A program made the position numbers and the translations under genes. Below the pieces are notes generated by a model. The model did not search any database, was not told the DNA's origin, and saw only the letters and a program-made list of their open reading frames with translations. This document shows positions 19,437 through 28,097 of a DNA stretch of 64,000 bases, piece by piece; position 1 is the first letter of the stretch; each line of letters opens with the position of its first letter. The stretch comes from Vibrio sp. AND4 (GTDB lineage Bacteria; Pseudomonadota; Gammaproteobacteria; Enterobacterales; Vibrionaceae), in assembly GCF_000171815.1 (NCBI RefSeq), contig NZ_ABGR01000001.1:186001-250000 (forward strand), read 5' to 3'.

Positions 19437-19709
19437 ATGAATTTAAAGTCGATTGCATTTTTGGTAGCAAGTACCGCGTTGGCGTTTCCAAGTGTGGTAA
19501 TAGCGAAAATTTACAGCACGCCAGATACCCAAGCATTAGTTATCGCCAACGGAAAACTGGGGCAGCGCATTTGCTACTACGAAGACAAAGCATACACATT
19601 CGGTGCCGTGTTAAATGTCGAGGGTGTGCTACTTATGTGCACTGACGAGAATGACTTTGAAAATAATAGTGCCCTGAAGTGGGTTGTGCTTCAACAAGAT
19701 AAAAAATAG
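19437..19709 (+). CDS. DUF1496 (YnjH-family) periplasmic protein
   Basis: 90 aa with a signal peptide (IAFLVASTALAFPSVVIA before KIYSTPD). LGQRICYYEDKAYTFGAVLNVEGVLLMC is the DUF1496 core, with Cys at 46 and 63 likely to pair. Function unknown. Starts at ATG after AAGGAAA. Confidence 0.85.
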   Translation: MNLKSIAFLVASTALAFPSVVIAKIYSTPDTQALVIANGKLGQRICYYEDKAYTFGAVLNVEGVLLMCTDENDFENNSALKWVVLQQDKK

Positions 19710-19797
19710 CAACGGTGAAAGTTGTTCAAAAAAGCGAGCTATATACTCGCTTTACCTATTTACAATGGAACATTGACCATCGGATGAAATATCCTGA

Positions 19798-20097
19798 TTA
19801 ACGCGCCAGAGAGCGAGTCTTAAGCTCAAATATCAGCTTTTCTGCACTGACTTCAAACTTAAATCGGGCCGTTAGCTCTCTCGATTCCTCTGTTAGCTCT
19901 GAAACATTGTACTCGACGGCAGGACATACTGCCGTTGCCATTTCGATGTATTTCGCCAACTCAGTTTCTAACACTGCTTTAGTTTCTGCGAAAATCGTTA
20001 CATCGGCCACATCATCACCTTCTTTGATGATAAAACCCATTTCACCAGCGCAACCACAAGTTTCACATACTTGGTTTTGTTCTAATTCAGTACTCAT
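19798..20097 (-). CDS. YfcZ/YiiS-family (DUF406) protein
   Basis: 99 aa. N-terminal motif CETCGCAGEMGFIIKEGDD followed by an alternating charged/hydrophobic domain, as in E. coli YfcZ and YiiS (94-99 aa). Three Cys in CETCGC may bind a metal. Cytoplasmic, function unknown. SD GAGGA before the ATG. Confidence 0.88.
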   Translation of the reverse strand: MSTELEQNQVCETCGCAGEMGFIIKEGDDVADVTIFAETKAVLETELAKYIEMATAVCPAVEYNVSELTEESRELTARFKFEVSAEKLIFELKTRSLAR

Positions 20098-20623
20098 AAC
20101 GAATCCTCTTATAAAAACTAAGGGTATTCTATCAGGTATTTGATCTCTATCTACAAAAATGAATGATTTTGGATAAAAAAAGCGCGGTATGTTATGTTGT
20201 TAATGAGGTTTAATTAAATTTATTAGAATTTACTTAATAAAATTAGTGTGATATGTATCAATATTTAATGTCAATTAACCTATATATTTGAGAGAATTTT
20301 GTCAGGTTAGTTGAACTGGTGCTTATTTTATAAGACTATTTCCAGATTAATTATTTTTACATAATTATCATTCTTGGCCAGTAAATATTTGAGACGAATA
20401 GATTGGTGTAAAGTTTTGATGGAGTGGACTTTTCGCCATATTTTGAGTCACATTTACTGATATAAATGTTACTACAATTGCACGTTACGCAGTGCAGTTT
20501 AGTTTTGATTGCTGCCTTAATTTTTATGTCAAGAACATACAGTTCATGACGCTAAGGATGATTTTCATTCTGGTCTCATTTAATAGTGAGTTAGATGGAT
20601 TTACAAAGAGAAGAGCTTAAAAT
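20098..20623. promoter_or_regulatory. AT-rich intergenic region, 526 bases
   Basis: Lies between divergent yfcZ-like and tetR-like genes, so it holds both promoters. It is strongly AT-rich, with long A/T runs around 20160-20350 that suggest H-NS-type silencing or a former insertion. The element ATAATTATCATTC near 20358 resembles a weak Fur half-site. I see no gene in it. Confidence 0.35.
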
Positions 20624-21085
20624 ATGCCAAAGCGTAGTAAAGAAGATACCGAAATCACTATCCAGAAGATAATGGATGCCGTTGTTGATCAGCTTCTGAG
20701 ACTTGGTTATGACAAAATGTCTTACACCACATTAAGTCAACAGACTGGTGTGTCGCGTACAGGTATTAGTCACCATTTTCCTAAGAAAACGGACTTTACC
20801 GCCGCGCTAGACGGTCGCATCTTCAAAATGTTCGTCGAGCATCTAGAATTTGATAAAGGTCTGGAGGCGTTTTCTAATAGTTGGATTAAGGCTATAGAAG
20901 ATACGGAATTCCTAGCGATTTTACGTTTGTTGTTCCACCATATTGTCACTACAGAAAGTGCACATGAGTTTGCGGCAAACGGCATTGATCGTCTGTACAA
21001 AATGGCTGATAGTCAATTTGGAACAGGGAGCGATAAAGAGTTGGAGTGGTTGATTGGCCGTTCGTTAATTCAAATGAGCAAATAA
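20624..21085 (+). CDS. Short TetR-like transcriptional regulator
   Basis: 153 aa, shorter than the usual 190-210. The N-terminal HTH spans about residues 12-60, with YTTLSQQTGVSRTGISHHFPKKTDF matching the TetR recognition helix. The C-terminal ligand domain is only about 85 residues and lacks recognisable motifs. Effector and target unknown. It precedes the haem-uptake genes but is convergent with them, so a link is not shown. Confidence 0.75.
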   Translation: MPKRSKEDTEITIQKIMDAVVDQLLRLGYDKMSYTTLSQQTGVSRTGISHHFPKKTDFTAALDGRIFKMFVEHLEFDKGLEAFSNSWIKAIEDTEFLAILRLLFHHIVTTESAHEFAANGIDRLYKMADSQFGTGSDKELEWLIGRSLIQMSK

Positions 21086-21113
21086 CACGAAAACATTTAA
21101 TGAAAATAATAAG

Positions 21114-21142
21114 AAAGCCCCGCAACCGCTGTGGGGCTTTTT
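21114..21142 (+). terminator. Terminator after tetR-like gene
   Basis: AAAGCCCCGC-N7-GTGGGGCTTTTTG: strong GC stem and T-run, about 30 bases after the stop. Confidence 0.88.
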
Positions 21143-21172
21143 GTTTTCGCGTGATTTGTTTTCGCGTGATTT
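21143..21172. repeat. Tandem 15-bp direct repeat
   Basis: Two identical copies of GTTTTCGCGTGATTT, directly after the terminator, followed by a third partial TGCGTGA. Probably slippage in a short intergenic space; no function seen. Confidence 0.7.
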
Positions 21173-21219
21173 GCTATTTTTGCGTGACGTGATGGATACG
21201 CAAGCCAGAAGCTTTCTCT

Positions 21220-22002
21220 TTATGCTGCCGCGTGGACTTGCGGAAAATCGAGAGTAGGGTGTTTGGTTACGATAGAACGATAGCCATAAACCTGCGCAAT
21301 GCGCTCAGGAGTGAGTACTTTCCATGGCGTATCATCGCAAACGAGCTTACCATCATGCAGTAAAACCAAACGGTCTGAGTATTGCGAAGCTAAGTTTAGA
21401 TCGTGCAGTACGATAATCACCGCAGCATTATTCTTTTTAGCAGCCTCACGAGCGATATTGAGCGTGTTGTGCTGGTGGGCCAAATCTAATGCTGACGTCG
21501 GCTCGTCCAACATTAGGATCTTTCTATCATTTGATTGGTGCAATTGGGTTAGCACACGTGCGAGGTGTAAACGCTGCTTTTCACCGCCAGATAAGGCGGG
21601 GTAGAGTCTATCGGCTAAATGCAGCACATCCGTTTTAGCCATATAGTGAAGCGCTAATTCAGATGTTTCTCTATGAGTAATAGAAAGAGGAATAGCGCCC
21701 AGTTCAACCACTTCTCTCGCTAAGAAAGGAAACGTTAGCGTACTATGCTGAGGTAGCATCGCAACGTGTCTCGCACTCTCTGCTGGCTCCCAGTCGTTTT
21801 TCTGCTTACCAAAGAACTGGATGTCATTGTGAGAGGGAACTTCACCGCACAGCAGCTTCAACAAAGTACTTTTACCTGCGCCATTAGGGCCTAACAAAGC
21901 GGTTACTTCTCCTGCACGAATATCAATGCTGATATCGTCTAGTACGACTTGGTTTCCGTATCTCATTGAAATATTTCTGCCAGACAAAACGATGTCGTTC
22001 AT
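21220..22002 (-). CDS. hutD: Haem ABC transporter ATP-binding protein HutD/HmuV
   Basis: 260 aa. Walker A GPNGAGKSTLLKLL near residue 38, signature ALSGGEKQRLHLARVL near 138, Walker B ILMLDEPTSALD near 163 and switch His in IIVLHDLNLA. It energises haem import through the HutC permease. Its start overlaps the end of hutC by one base. Last gene of tonB-exbB-exbD-hutB-hutC-hutD. Confidence 0.93.
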   Translation of the reverse strand: MNDIVLSGRNISMRYGNQVVLDDISIDIRAGEVTALLGPNGAGKSTLLKLLCGEVPSHNDIQFFGKQKNDWEPAESARHVAMLPQHSTLTFPFLAREVVELGAIPLSITHRETSELALHYMAKTDVLHLADRLYPALSGGEKQRLHLARVLTQLHQSNDRKILMLDEPTSALDLAHQHNTLNIAREAAKKNNAAVIIVLHDLNLASQYSDRLVLLHDGKLVCDDTPWKVLTPERIAQVYGYRSIVTKHPTLDFPQVHAAA

Positions 22003-23039
22003 TAAAGGCTCTTCCCTTTTTGTTGGAACAGTAAGTAGATAAAGAAGGGGGTACCTATCAGGGCAGTGATGATGCCTACAGGGAGCTCTGCAGGAGCAAC
22101 CACAACACGAGCAAACATATCAGCTGCAGTAAGAAGCAAGGCTCCCATCAATGCAGAAATAGGCAGCAGCGTACGATGATCGGGACCAGCAAGCATGCGA
22201 CCTAGGTGAGGGATCACTAGGCCGATAAAGCCAATCGCACCACTTATGCTTACTGTGATACCGACCCCTATCGCCGATAGAAGAATGAGCTGTCGTTTGA
22301 GTTTTTGAACGGGAACACCAAGGTGCCTTGCCTCCGGTTCACCCAACAGCAGTGCATTTAACGACATGGCTTTTTTCTGGAACCAGAACATCAGCAACGC
22401 AAGTGCTGCGGCAGCTAAACCAATTCCTGACCAGTTTGCCCCTGCTAATGAACCCATGGACCAAAGTGTTAAATCACGGAGCATTTGGTCGTCAGCGATA
22501 AAGTTCATAAAATTGATCGCTGCACCAGAAAGGGCGGTGATCGCGACCCCCGCGAGTAACATGATAGTCACAGAGGTACCAAACTTGCTCGTGCCTAACC
22601 AGTAAACCAACAAGGTTGTGATCGCGCCACCCAAGAAGGCGAAAAAAGGCAGCGCTGCTAAGTTTACTAGTGCCGGGTAGTTTTGACTAACGTCAGCAAA
22701 TACGACGATCGCAAATGCACCACCAAGCGCTGCACCAGCAGAGACCCCGATGATGCCCGGCTCGGCAAGTGGATTACGAAATAGCCCCTGCATGACAACG
22801 CCGCAAATAGCGAGAATTGCTCCGATAAACATACATAGAATAGTACGAGGAAGTCGGATTTCGTTGATGACTAACTGAATATGAGGAGCAAGGTCAGAAC
22901 CTGCACCAATTAAGCTACTCAAGCTGTCTGAGAAGCTGATATTCATTGGACCTACGGTTATGGACGCTACTGCGATAAAGACCAAAATGGCAGACAGCGC
23001 AAGTAAGGTAGTCGATAAAGGGATACGTCTTAACAACAT
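22002..23039 (-). CDS. hutC: Haem ABC transporter permease HutC/HmuU
   Basis: 345 aa FecCD-type permease with about ten membrane segments. LPRTILCMFIGAILAICGVVMQGLFRNPLAEPGIIGVSAGAALGG and the GLVIPHLGRMLAGPDHRTLLP coupling region are family hallmarks (pieces shown here joined as in the gene). Forms the inner-membrane channel for haem with HutD; fed by HutB. Translation-coupled to hutD. Confidence 0.93.
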   Translation of the reverse strand: MLLRRIPLSTTLLALSAILVFIAVASITVGPMNISFSDSLSSLIGAGSDLAPHIQLVINEIRLPRTILCMFIGAILAICGVVMQGLFRNPLAEPGIIGVSAGAALGGAFAIVVFADVSQNYPALVNLAALPFFAFLGGAITTLLVYWLGTSKFGTSVTIMLLAGVAITALSGAAINFMNFIADDQMLRDLTLWSMGSLAGANWSGIGLAAAALALLMFWFQKKAMSLNALLLGEPEARHLGVPVQKLKRQLILLSAIGVGITVSISGAIGFIGLVIPHLGRMLAGPDHRTLLPISALMGALLLTAADMFARVVVAPAELPVGIITALIGTPFFIYLLFQQKGKSL

Positions 23040-23048
23040 TAAATTTCT

Positions 23049-23918
23049 CTAAGGGTACAGCAGTTCGTTGAGGCGCTTAGCTTCAGAAAGACTTTGAAGA
23101 CCAAGGCCACCAACAAGGGCATGGCCATCAATAGTGATGATATTTTTCTTTATTCCAGCCGGTGTTGCAGCAAGCAAAGGCATGGCTTTCAAAATAGCAT
23201 CCGCTCCCCCCATAGTTTGGTAACTGCGGCCACTTACAAGGATCATATCTGGTTGCATTTCTACCATGGCTTCTGTAGATAAGGGCTTATAGGAAGAAAT
23301 TTTACCTGCTGCTGGGTTTTTACCTCCGGCTAACTGAATGATTGCGTCTGGTGTCGTTTCAGAGCCGGCGACATTGGCAGCACGACCCTCATGGATCAGC
23401 AGAAAAAGGACTTTCTTCTTGTCGCCTGTCGTTGGTTGGTTGCCCTTCAAGGCTTCTACTTGCTTTTTAACTTGATTTTTTAGTGCGGTTGCGCGTTCTT
23501 TTCGATGCATGATAGTGGCAATTTGGTCGATACGAGTGACCAAACCTTCGACATTTGCTTCCGTGTTTACCACCTCTACGTCAATACCTGCAGACCTTAA
23601 TTGAGCTAACGTTGTGTTTGGCCCCATCTCGTCAGAACCAATTACTTTGGTCGGGCTTAATGCAAGCAAACCTTCTGCTGACAAGCGTCGATGGTAGCCG
23701 ACATCAGGCAGTACCACATCCTCTGGCAGTTGACTGGTTACATCAACGGCAACAAGAGTTTCTATCGCATCAAGAGCGATGATCAGTTCTGTTACCGCAC
23801 TTCCAGCACTAACAACGCGCTCAGGTGATGGCGCTTCACGGGCAAAAAGGTTTGTGCTTGCCAGCATAACGACGGTAAGGGTAAGAGCAGTACGAATAGG
23901 CGAAAATGTTTTGTTCAT
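23049..23918 (-). CDS. hutB: Periplasmic haem-binding protein HutB/HmuT
   Basis: 289 aa from the ATG at 23918, which starts a clear signal peptide (TALTLTVVMLASTNLFA before REAPSPERV) and lies 26 bases after the exbD stop. The longest frame adds 29 basic residues that overlap exbD. Type III substrate-binding fold: PERVVSAGSAVTELI at the N-lobe and VGYHRRLSAEGLLALSP. It carries haem from the outer-membrane receptor to HutCD. Confidence 0.92.
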   Translation of the reverse strand: MNKTFSPIRTALTLTVVMLASTNLFAREAPSPERVVSAGSAVTELIIALDAIETLVAVDVTSQLPEDVVLPDVGYHRRLSAEGLLALSPTKVIGSDEMGPNTTLAQLRSAGIDVEVVNTEANVEGLVTRIDQIATIMHRKERATALKNQVKKQVEALKGNQPTTGDKKKVLFLLIHEGRAANVAGSETTPDAIIQLAGGKNPAAGKISSYKPLSTEAMVEMQPDMILVSGRSYQTMGGADAILKAMPLLAATPAGIKKNIITIDGHALVGGLGLQSLSEAKRLNELLYP

Positions 23919-23943
23919 TAGTCTTTTCTCAATCTTGAGTTTT

Positions 23944-24357
23944 TTACTGCGACTCTTCAGTGAGCAATTGAGTCGCTTGTATTCCATTTTCTTGCAAAAA
24001 GCCAAGAAGCTTTACTAGCGATTGAATATCGGCGGTTTTCTCCGCGCCAATAACAATGGGTTTATCGGTTGATTTACTCTCTTCTATTAGCGCTATCGTG
24101 AAGTTTTCCCAGTCAATGTAGGCCTTACCGTTGATCGCCCAGTGTGGCGCTTCTTCAAGGATGTTTACTGTAATGGATTGCTTGTCTACCTCAGACACTG
24201 CTTGGGAGTCAGTACTCGGTAGGTTGACATCAAGTGAGTCAAGTTTTACTGCGGCGGTCAGCATTAGGAAAACCATCACAATAAAAATGATGTCTAACAA
24301 AGGAGTAAGATCCGGAGTCAAACCTTGGCTATCGCTATTTTTGGGGGCCTGAATCAT
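23944..24357 (-). CDS. exbD: ExbD, TonB-complex energy transducer
   Basis: 137 aa with one N-terminal membrane helix; LTPLLDIIFIVMVFLMLTAA near residue 16 includes the proton-pathway Asp (D22-D25 region) conserved in ExbD/TolR. The rest is periplasmic. With ExbB it drives TonB by proton motive force. Overlaps the exbB stop by 4 bases (ATGA). Confidence 0.93.
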   Translation of the reverse strand: MIQAPKNSDSQGLTPDLTPLLDIIFIVMVFLMLTAAVKLDSLDVNLPSTDSQAVSEVDKQSITVNILEEAPHWAINGKAYIDWENFTIALIEESKSTDKPIVIGAEKTADIQSLVKLLGFLQENGIQATQLLTEESQ

Positions 24358-25052
24358 GACAACTTAACCTTGGATGGACTTGCTATCTTGGTAATAGATG
24401 GGTTTTTCTCTGGAGATACATGCTGTAGAGAGATGCCTTCAAGCCAAAGGTTGACATAATTTAGTGTATGTTCAAGCTTAGCGATGACACGATCAGCCCA
24501 AAGGCCAATCAGCTGCGCCCCAGATATTGCAGGCAGTGCGATGATTAAACCCGCAGCCGTTGTGCGCATTGCAAGGCCTAAACCATCAGCTAGGTCGTTT
24601 GGTGTTATGTTACCGGTAGAAGAAGCAATGCCTTTAAACATGTCTATCAAGCCAAGCACCGTACCTAGAAGACCAATTAGCGGGCTGATCACACCGATTA
24701 ATGTCAGTAAACGAAGACCCGAGTGTAATTGGTGTCGTTTCTCTTGTAGCCAAATGCCAGCAGCATCCTCACGTAATGACTTAGAAAAAGAATGGTGAGC
24801 AAGCAACATAGCAACGCCCCGATACAGCAACGGGCGCTTGTCAGAAAGTTCATCGGCAAGGGCCTCGATGTCTTTATTATTGGTTGGATCAAGATTGGTC
24901 AACTTTTGACGAATTGCGTGTTTGCCAACCCCTAAGCTTATGAATACATGAAAAAGTCTCTCCGCAATGATCATAACGGTCAGTGCTGAGCAAATAATTA
25001 GAGGCCAAGTCATTAGGCCAAACTGGGTTTGTAAATGTTGTAGCTGTTCCAT
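24354..25052 (-). CDS. exbB: ExbB, TonB-complex proton channel
   Basis: 232 aa MotA/TolQ/ExbB family. Membrane segments near residues 15-35, 110-135 and 155-180; LRLLTLIGVISPLIGLLGTVLGLIDMF and GLGLAMRTTAAGLIIALPAI are the conserved channel helices. Starts at the last base of the tonB stop, so coupled. Confidence 0.93.
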   Translation of the reverse strand: MEQLQHLQTQFGLMTWPLIICSALTVMIIAERLFHVFISLGVGKHAIRQKLTNLDPTNNKDIEALADELSDKRPLLYRGVAMLLAHHSFSKSLREDAAGIWLQEKRHQLHSGLRLLTLIGVISPLIGLLGTVLGLIDMFKGIASSTGNITPNDLADGLGLAMRTTAAGLIIALPAISGAQLIGLWADRVIAKLEHTLNYVNLWLEGISLQHVSPEKNPSITKIASPSKVKLS

Positions 25053-25798
25053 TATCCATCCAATTTAAAGCGAACTGGGATTTGAACCCGATGGGCGACT
25101 TTTTGCCCACCAGAAATATGGGGAGAGAATTGCCATTGTTTGATGGCACGTAGGGCAGAGACGTCGAGCATCTGAGCGCCTGATGATTCGATAAGTACTT
25201 GTTTGATTTGGTTGCCGTTTTCATCCAACCACACTTCATAAAGGGCAACGCCTTCAATACCGCGTTTAAGAGCTGAACGCGGGTAAATAGGCTGAATTGG
25301 TCTAGATACATAGGTTGGTTGATCAATCATGACAGGTTGCGTGCTTGCCCCTTTTGATTGGCTTGCAGTTGCCGTTTGTTGATGTTGAACAGGCTTTTTA
25401 GCGACGTTATCTGCCACTTTTTCTTTTGGCTGCGGCTGTTTTTTTGCGACCGACTTTGGAGTGGGCGTTTTTTTAACGGGCTTTGGCTTCTTTTTCGCTG
25501 TGTTTTTCTTAACCGCTTCTTTTTTCACCACCGGTTTCTTGACCGCTTTTTTGGTTGGCTTAGGTACTGGTTTTGGTTCCAGTTTTTTGTTCGTTTTCGG
25601 CAGTTTCTCGTCTACGACGTCTTGTGGGGTTGGTTGTGTCTGCGGCGGCATTGGCGCTGAAACTAAATTCAAGCTAACTGAGCTGATCGGAACGCCAGCT
25701 GACATCGCGAATACCTTCGTTTCTTGGGAGAAAAAAAGAAGCGCAGCGTGCAGCACGACAGAAGCACTTCCTGCGATGGCATATCTTCTCACGTTCAC
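25052..25798 (-). CDS. tonB: TonB energy-transduction protein
   Basis: 248 aa from GTG at 25798 (MNVRRYAIAGSASVVLHAALLF), chosen because GAGG lies 7 bases upstream; the longest frame adds 23 residues. One N-terminal membrane helix with SxxxH, then a Pro/Lys-rich periplasmic spacer of about 90 residues (many KKP, KPV, PKP). The C-terminal TonB fold follows (YVSRPIQPIYPRSALKRGIEG and VLIESSGAQMLDVSALRAIKQWQFSP). It transmits energy to outer-membrane haem receptors. First gene of the operon, as in Vibrio tonB1 loci. Confidence 0.92.
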   Translation of the reverse strand: MNVRRYAIAGSASVVLHAALLFFSQETKVFAMSAGVPISSVSLNLVSAPMPPQTQPTPQDVVDEKLPKTNKKLEPKPVPKPTKKAVKKPVVKKEAVKKNTAKKKPKPVKKTPTPKSVAKKQPQPKEKVADNVAKKPVQHQQTATASQSKGASTQPVMIDQPTYVSRPIQPIYPRSALKRGIEGVALYEVWLDENGNQIKQVLIESSGAQMLDVSALRAIKQWQFSPHISGGQKVAHRVQIPVRFKLDG

Positions 25799-25804
25799 TG
25801 CTAA

Positions 25805-25912
25805 ACCTCGGAAGTAGGAATCATTATCAACTAGAAAGATTATCACTCGAAAAGAAAATGAGATCAATTATTAATTGCATTATCATTACGGTGAATTTAT
25901 GATCATTATAGC
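25805..25912. promoter_or_regulatory. Fur-box-like sites between tonB and hutX
   Basis: Several matches to parts of GATAATGATAATCATTATC: ATCATTATCAACTAG (25820 area), AGATTATCACT (25838 area), GCATTATCATTACG (25877 area) and TGATCATTATAG (25900 area). Iron-repressed control of both divergent transcripts is expected for this locus. Sites were judged by eye. Confidence 0.6.
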
Positions 25913-26233
25913 TTCTTTGAAATGTGTCTCAAGCCTTGTGTGATGGGCCACGAGCGAGTTTTTGTGAGTTTTGAATTTATAAAATTTAACAGTGCAATGC
26001 TCGGGTGTGATAGCCCCGGTCCGATCAGTTACGTATAGAGTGATGGGATTTGTGTGAACTTCAAAGCTTGGTCTGGTGCTAACCCTTGCAGTTAGCGCGG
26101 GTGCTTTTCTCATGCTCAAGCCTTTAATGAGGCGTTGACTTAAGAGATGAAGGACAAAATGACAAAAGTGTCTAATAGTTAGATAGACAGGTAAATAGCG
26201 TAGATCGACAGTCAAATAGAGTTAATAGATAAG
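25913..26233. other. Non-coding remainder of the tonB-hutX intergenic region
   Basis: About 320 bases where hutW stands in V. cholerae. No plus-strand ORF resembling HutW is seen. A 109-aa minus-strand open frame here looks non-coding (no Shine-Dalgarno, no family pattern, starts amid tandem TAGATAG-like bases). Confidence 0.4.
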
Positions 26234-26740
26234 ATGATGGAATCCATTAAGCAACAGGTTGAAACGTTACTGGAACAAGAGCCTCAACTTCTTTCAGGTG
26301 CTATGGCTAAGCGTCTTGGCGTGTCTGAATTTGAGGTAGTAGCGGCACTACCAAAACAAATGGTCGGAGTGACGTCTGGTGACCAAGCCCAAAGTATCCT
26401 CGAAGGGCTCGTCGGCTTCGGTCCGGTTACAACGATTGTTCAATCTTTTGGTTCTATTTTCGAAGTTATGGCGCCTTTCCCTAAGGGGAAAGTCGCACAT
26501 GGTTACTACAACCTGATGGGCAAAAATGGTGAGCTTCATGGTCACCTCAATCTGGAAAATGTAAAAAACGTCGCGTTAGTAAGCCGTATTTCTAAGGGGC
26601 GTGAGAGTCACTACTTCGGCTTCTTCTCTGAATGTGGTAGCAATATCTTCAAGATTTACCTTGGTCGCGATAAAAAACGCGAACTTATTGAAGAGCAAGT
26701 TACCGCATTTCGCGCCATGCAAGCGAAGTTGAATAAATAG
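26234..26740 (+). CDS. hutX: Haem utilisation protein HutX (intracellular haem carrier)
   Basis: 168 aa. The core FGSIFEVMAPFPKGKVAHGYYNLMGKNGELHGHLN belongs to the HutX/ChuX/HuvX family, which binds haem in the cytoplasm and hands it to HutZ. The N-terminal 50 residues form a small helical domain. The start is ATG at 26234 or the next codon. Followed by hutZ after 134 bases. Confidence 0.92.
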   Translation: MMESIKQQVETLLEQEPQLLSGAMAKRLGVSEFEVVAALPKQMVGVTSGDQAQSILEGLVGFGPVTTIVQSFGSIFEVMAPFPKGKVAHGYYNLMGKNGELHGHLNLENVKNVALVSRISKGRESHYFGFFSECGSNIFKIYLGRDKKRELIEEQVTAFRAMQAKLNK

Positions 26741-26874
26741 ATTCTAATCTGAGTAGTCACCGATACATAGTGTATGAAGCGATACCTATCAACCGACAGG
26801 GTAGATAACGCGGACTTATCGAGAATACTCGATTTCAAATTTGGAAAATAAAGTAATTAAAGTTAGGTATCAAA

Positions 26875-27405
26875 ATGGATCAGCAAGTGAAACAAGAACG
26901 TTTACAAAGTCGACTAGGGCCAGAGATTAAGGAATTTCGTCAAGAGCGTCGCACGATTCAACTCGCAACTGTTGATGTGCAAGGCCGCCCAAACGTAAGT
27001 TACGCACCGTACGTACAAAATCAAGAAGGTTATTTCGTTCTTATTTCCCAGATAGCTCGTCACGCACGCAATCTACTCGATAATCCAAACGTATCTTTGA
27101 TGATGATTGAAGATGAAGACGTTTCAAAACAGCTGTTTGCTCGTAAACGTCTGACGTTTGATGCGGTTGCGGAAGTCGTTGAGCGCGATACTGAAATGTG
27201 GCAACAAGTTGTTGGCCAGATGAAAGAGCGCTTTGGTGAAGTTATCGACGGCCTGAGTCAATTAGAAGACTTTGTCTTGTTCAACTTGAAGGTAGAGCAA
27301 GGACTATTTGTCAAAGGTTTTGGTCAGGCTTACCAGGTCTCGCGCGATGATTTGGTTGACTTTGTGCACCTTAAAGTCGGTCATAAGAAAATCAATAAAG
27401 ATTAA
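26875..27405 (+). CDS. hutZ: Haem-degrading protein HutZ
   Basis: 176 aa split-barrel protein of the pyridoxamine-oxidase-like fold. RRTIQLATVDVQGRPNVSYAPYV and ISQIARHARNLLDNPNVSLMMIEDE are typical. The C-terminal FGQAYQVS and HLKVGHKKI carry the His residues that ligate haem in HutZ/HugZ. It opens haem to release iron. A terminator follows directly. Confidence 0.92.
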   Translation: MDQQVKQERLQSRLGPEIKEFRQERRTIQLATVDVQGRPNVSYAPYVQNQEGYFVLISQIARHARNLLDNPNVSLMMIEDEDVSKQLFARKRLTFDAVAEVVERDTEMWQQVVGQMKERFGEVIDGLSQLEDFVLFNLKVEQGLFVKGFGQAYQVSRDDLVDFVHLKVGHKKINKD

Positions 27406-27432
27406 AAGCGGTTTTCTAATAAATGATTGCCC

Positions 27433-27464
27433 AAAGGGAGTTAGGTTATACTGGCTCCCTTTTT
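27433..27464 (+). terminator. Terminator after hutZ
   Basis: AAAGGGAG (27433-27440) pairs with CTCCCTTT, followed by T-run to 27464. It lies before the true start of the next gene and argues against the longer frame there. Confidence 0.88.
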
Positions 27465-27491
27465 ATTTCACCAAAAGCACAGAGAAAGAGC

Positions 27492-28025
27492 ATGAAGCCC
27501 GTAAGCAAGAAACTTGACGAGATTTGTTATCCATTTATCTATGAAGACAGCCCGGTCTGTGATTTTGAGATTACTGCAGATGAGCTATGTAGCCGAATTG
27601 GATTTGTGTTGTCGATGGAGTTAGATGACTTTAGCCGAGATATTCTGACTCGGATGCAGCCAAACATATATCATGTTAATGGTTCTATTCGTGGCAAGCT
27701 AGCGATCACGGAAACAGAGGTCGATGAGCTTAAAGCAGACTATGACTTGATCAAGGCAAAGATTGGTGGTGGCTTCAAAGGGTTTGTGCTTCCGGGTGGT
27801 CATCCAACGTCAAGCCAGTTGCACCTGTGTCGCTGTCAAGCGAAGAAGGTGGTTCGTGCCTTGGTTGCCGTTGAACACTCTGGTGAGAAGCAACCGGCCC
27901 CAATACTATTTCGCTACTCAAACCTGCTTGCCAACGTCCTCTACAGTTTGGCTTCCTATATCAATCACATGTATCAAGTCGAAGAAAGCGAGTTTGTGTC
28001 TCGCAGCTACACAATGCCAAAATAG
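27492..28025 (+). CDS. PduO-type ATP:cob(I)alamin adenosyltransferase-like protein
   Basis: 177 aa from ATG at 27492; the longer frame would begin inside the hutZ terminator hairpin. FKGFVLPGGHPTSSQLHLCR with CQAKKVVRALVAVE resembles the PduO active site (FILPGGSxxAALLHxARxxCRRAER). The basic ATP-binding residues are less regular than usual and the N-terminal P-loop-like TGDxGxT is not present. It may be a divergent or partial-activity member. Expected reaction: cobalamin to adenosylcobalamin. Confidence 0.72.
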   Translation: MKPVSKKLDEICYPFIYEDSPVCDFEITADELCSRIGFVLSMELDDFSRDILTRMQPNIYHVNGSIRGKLAITETEVDELKADYDLIKAKIGGGFKGFVLPGGHPTSSQLHLCRCQAKKVVRALVAVEHSGEKQPAPILFRYSNLLANVLYSLASYINHMYQVEESEFVSRSYTMPK

Positions 28026-28097
28026 CCAGTCTCTAACAATTGAGTCACTGTCTGTGCGAAATGTAGTAACTATCGGCACTTGGCGAAATCATTATCA

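Noticed and set aside
25358-25817. Two long plus-strand frames rich in Phe, Trp, Gly and Arg
   Set aside because: Antisense of the Pro/Lys repeat region of tonB; the low-complexity pattern explains the open frames.
25886-26215. 109-codon minus-strand frame between tonB and hutX
   Set aside because: No Shine-Dalgarno or family pattern, lies over the Fur-controlled promoters; judged non-coding.
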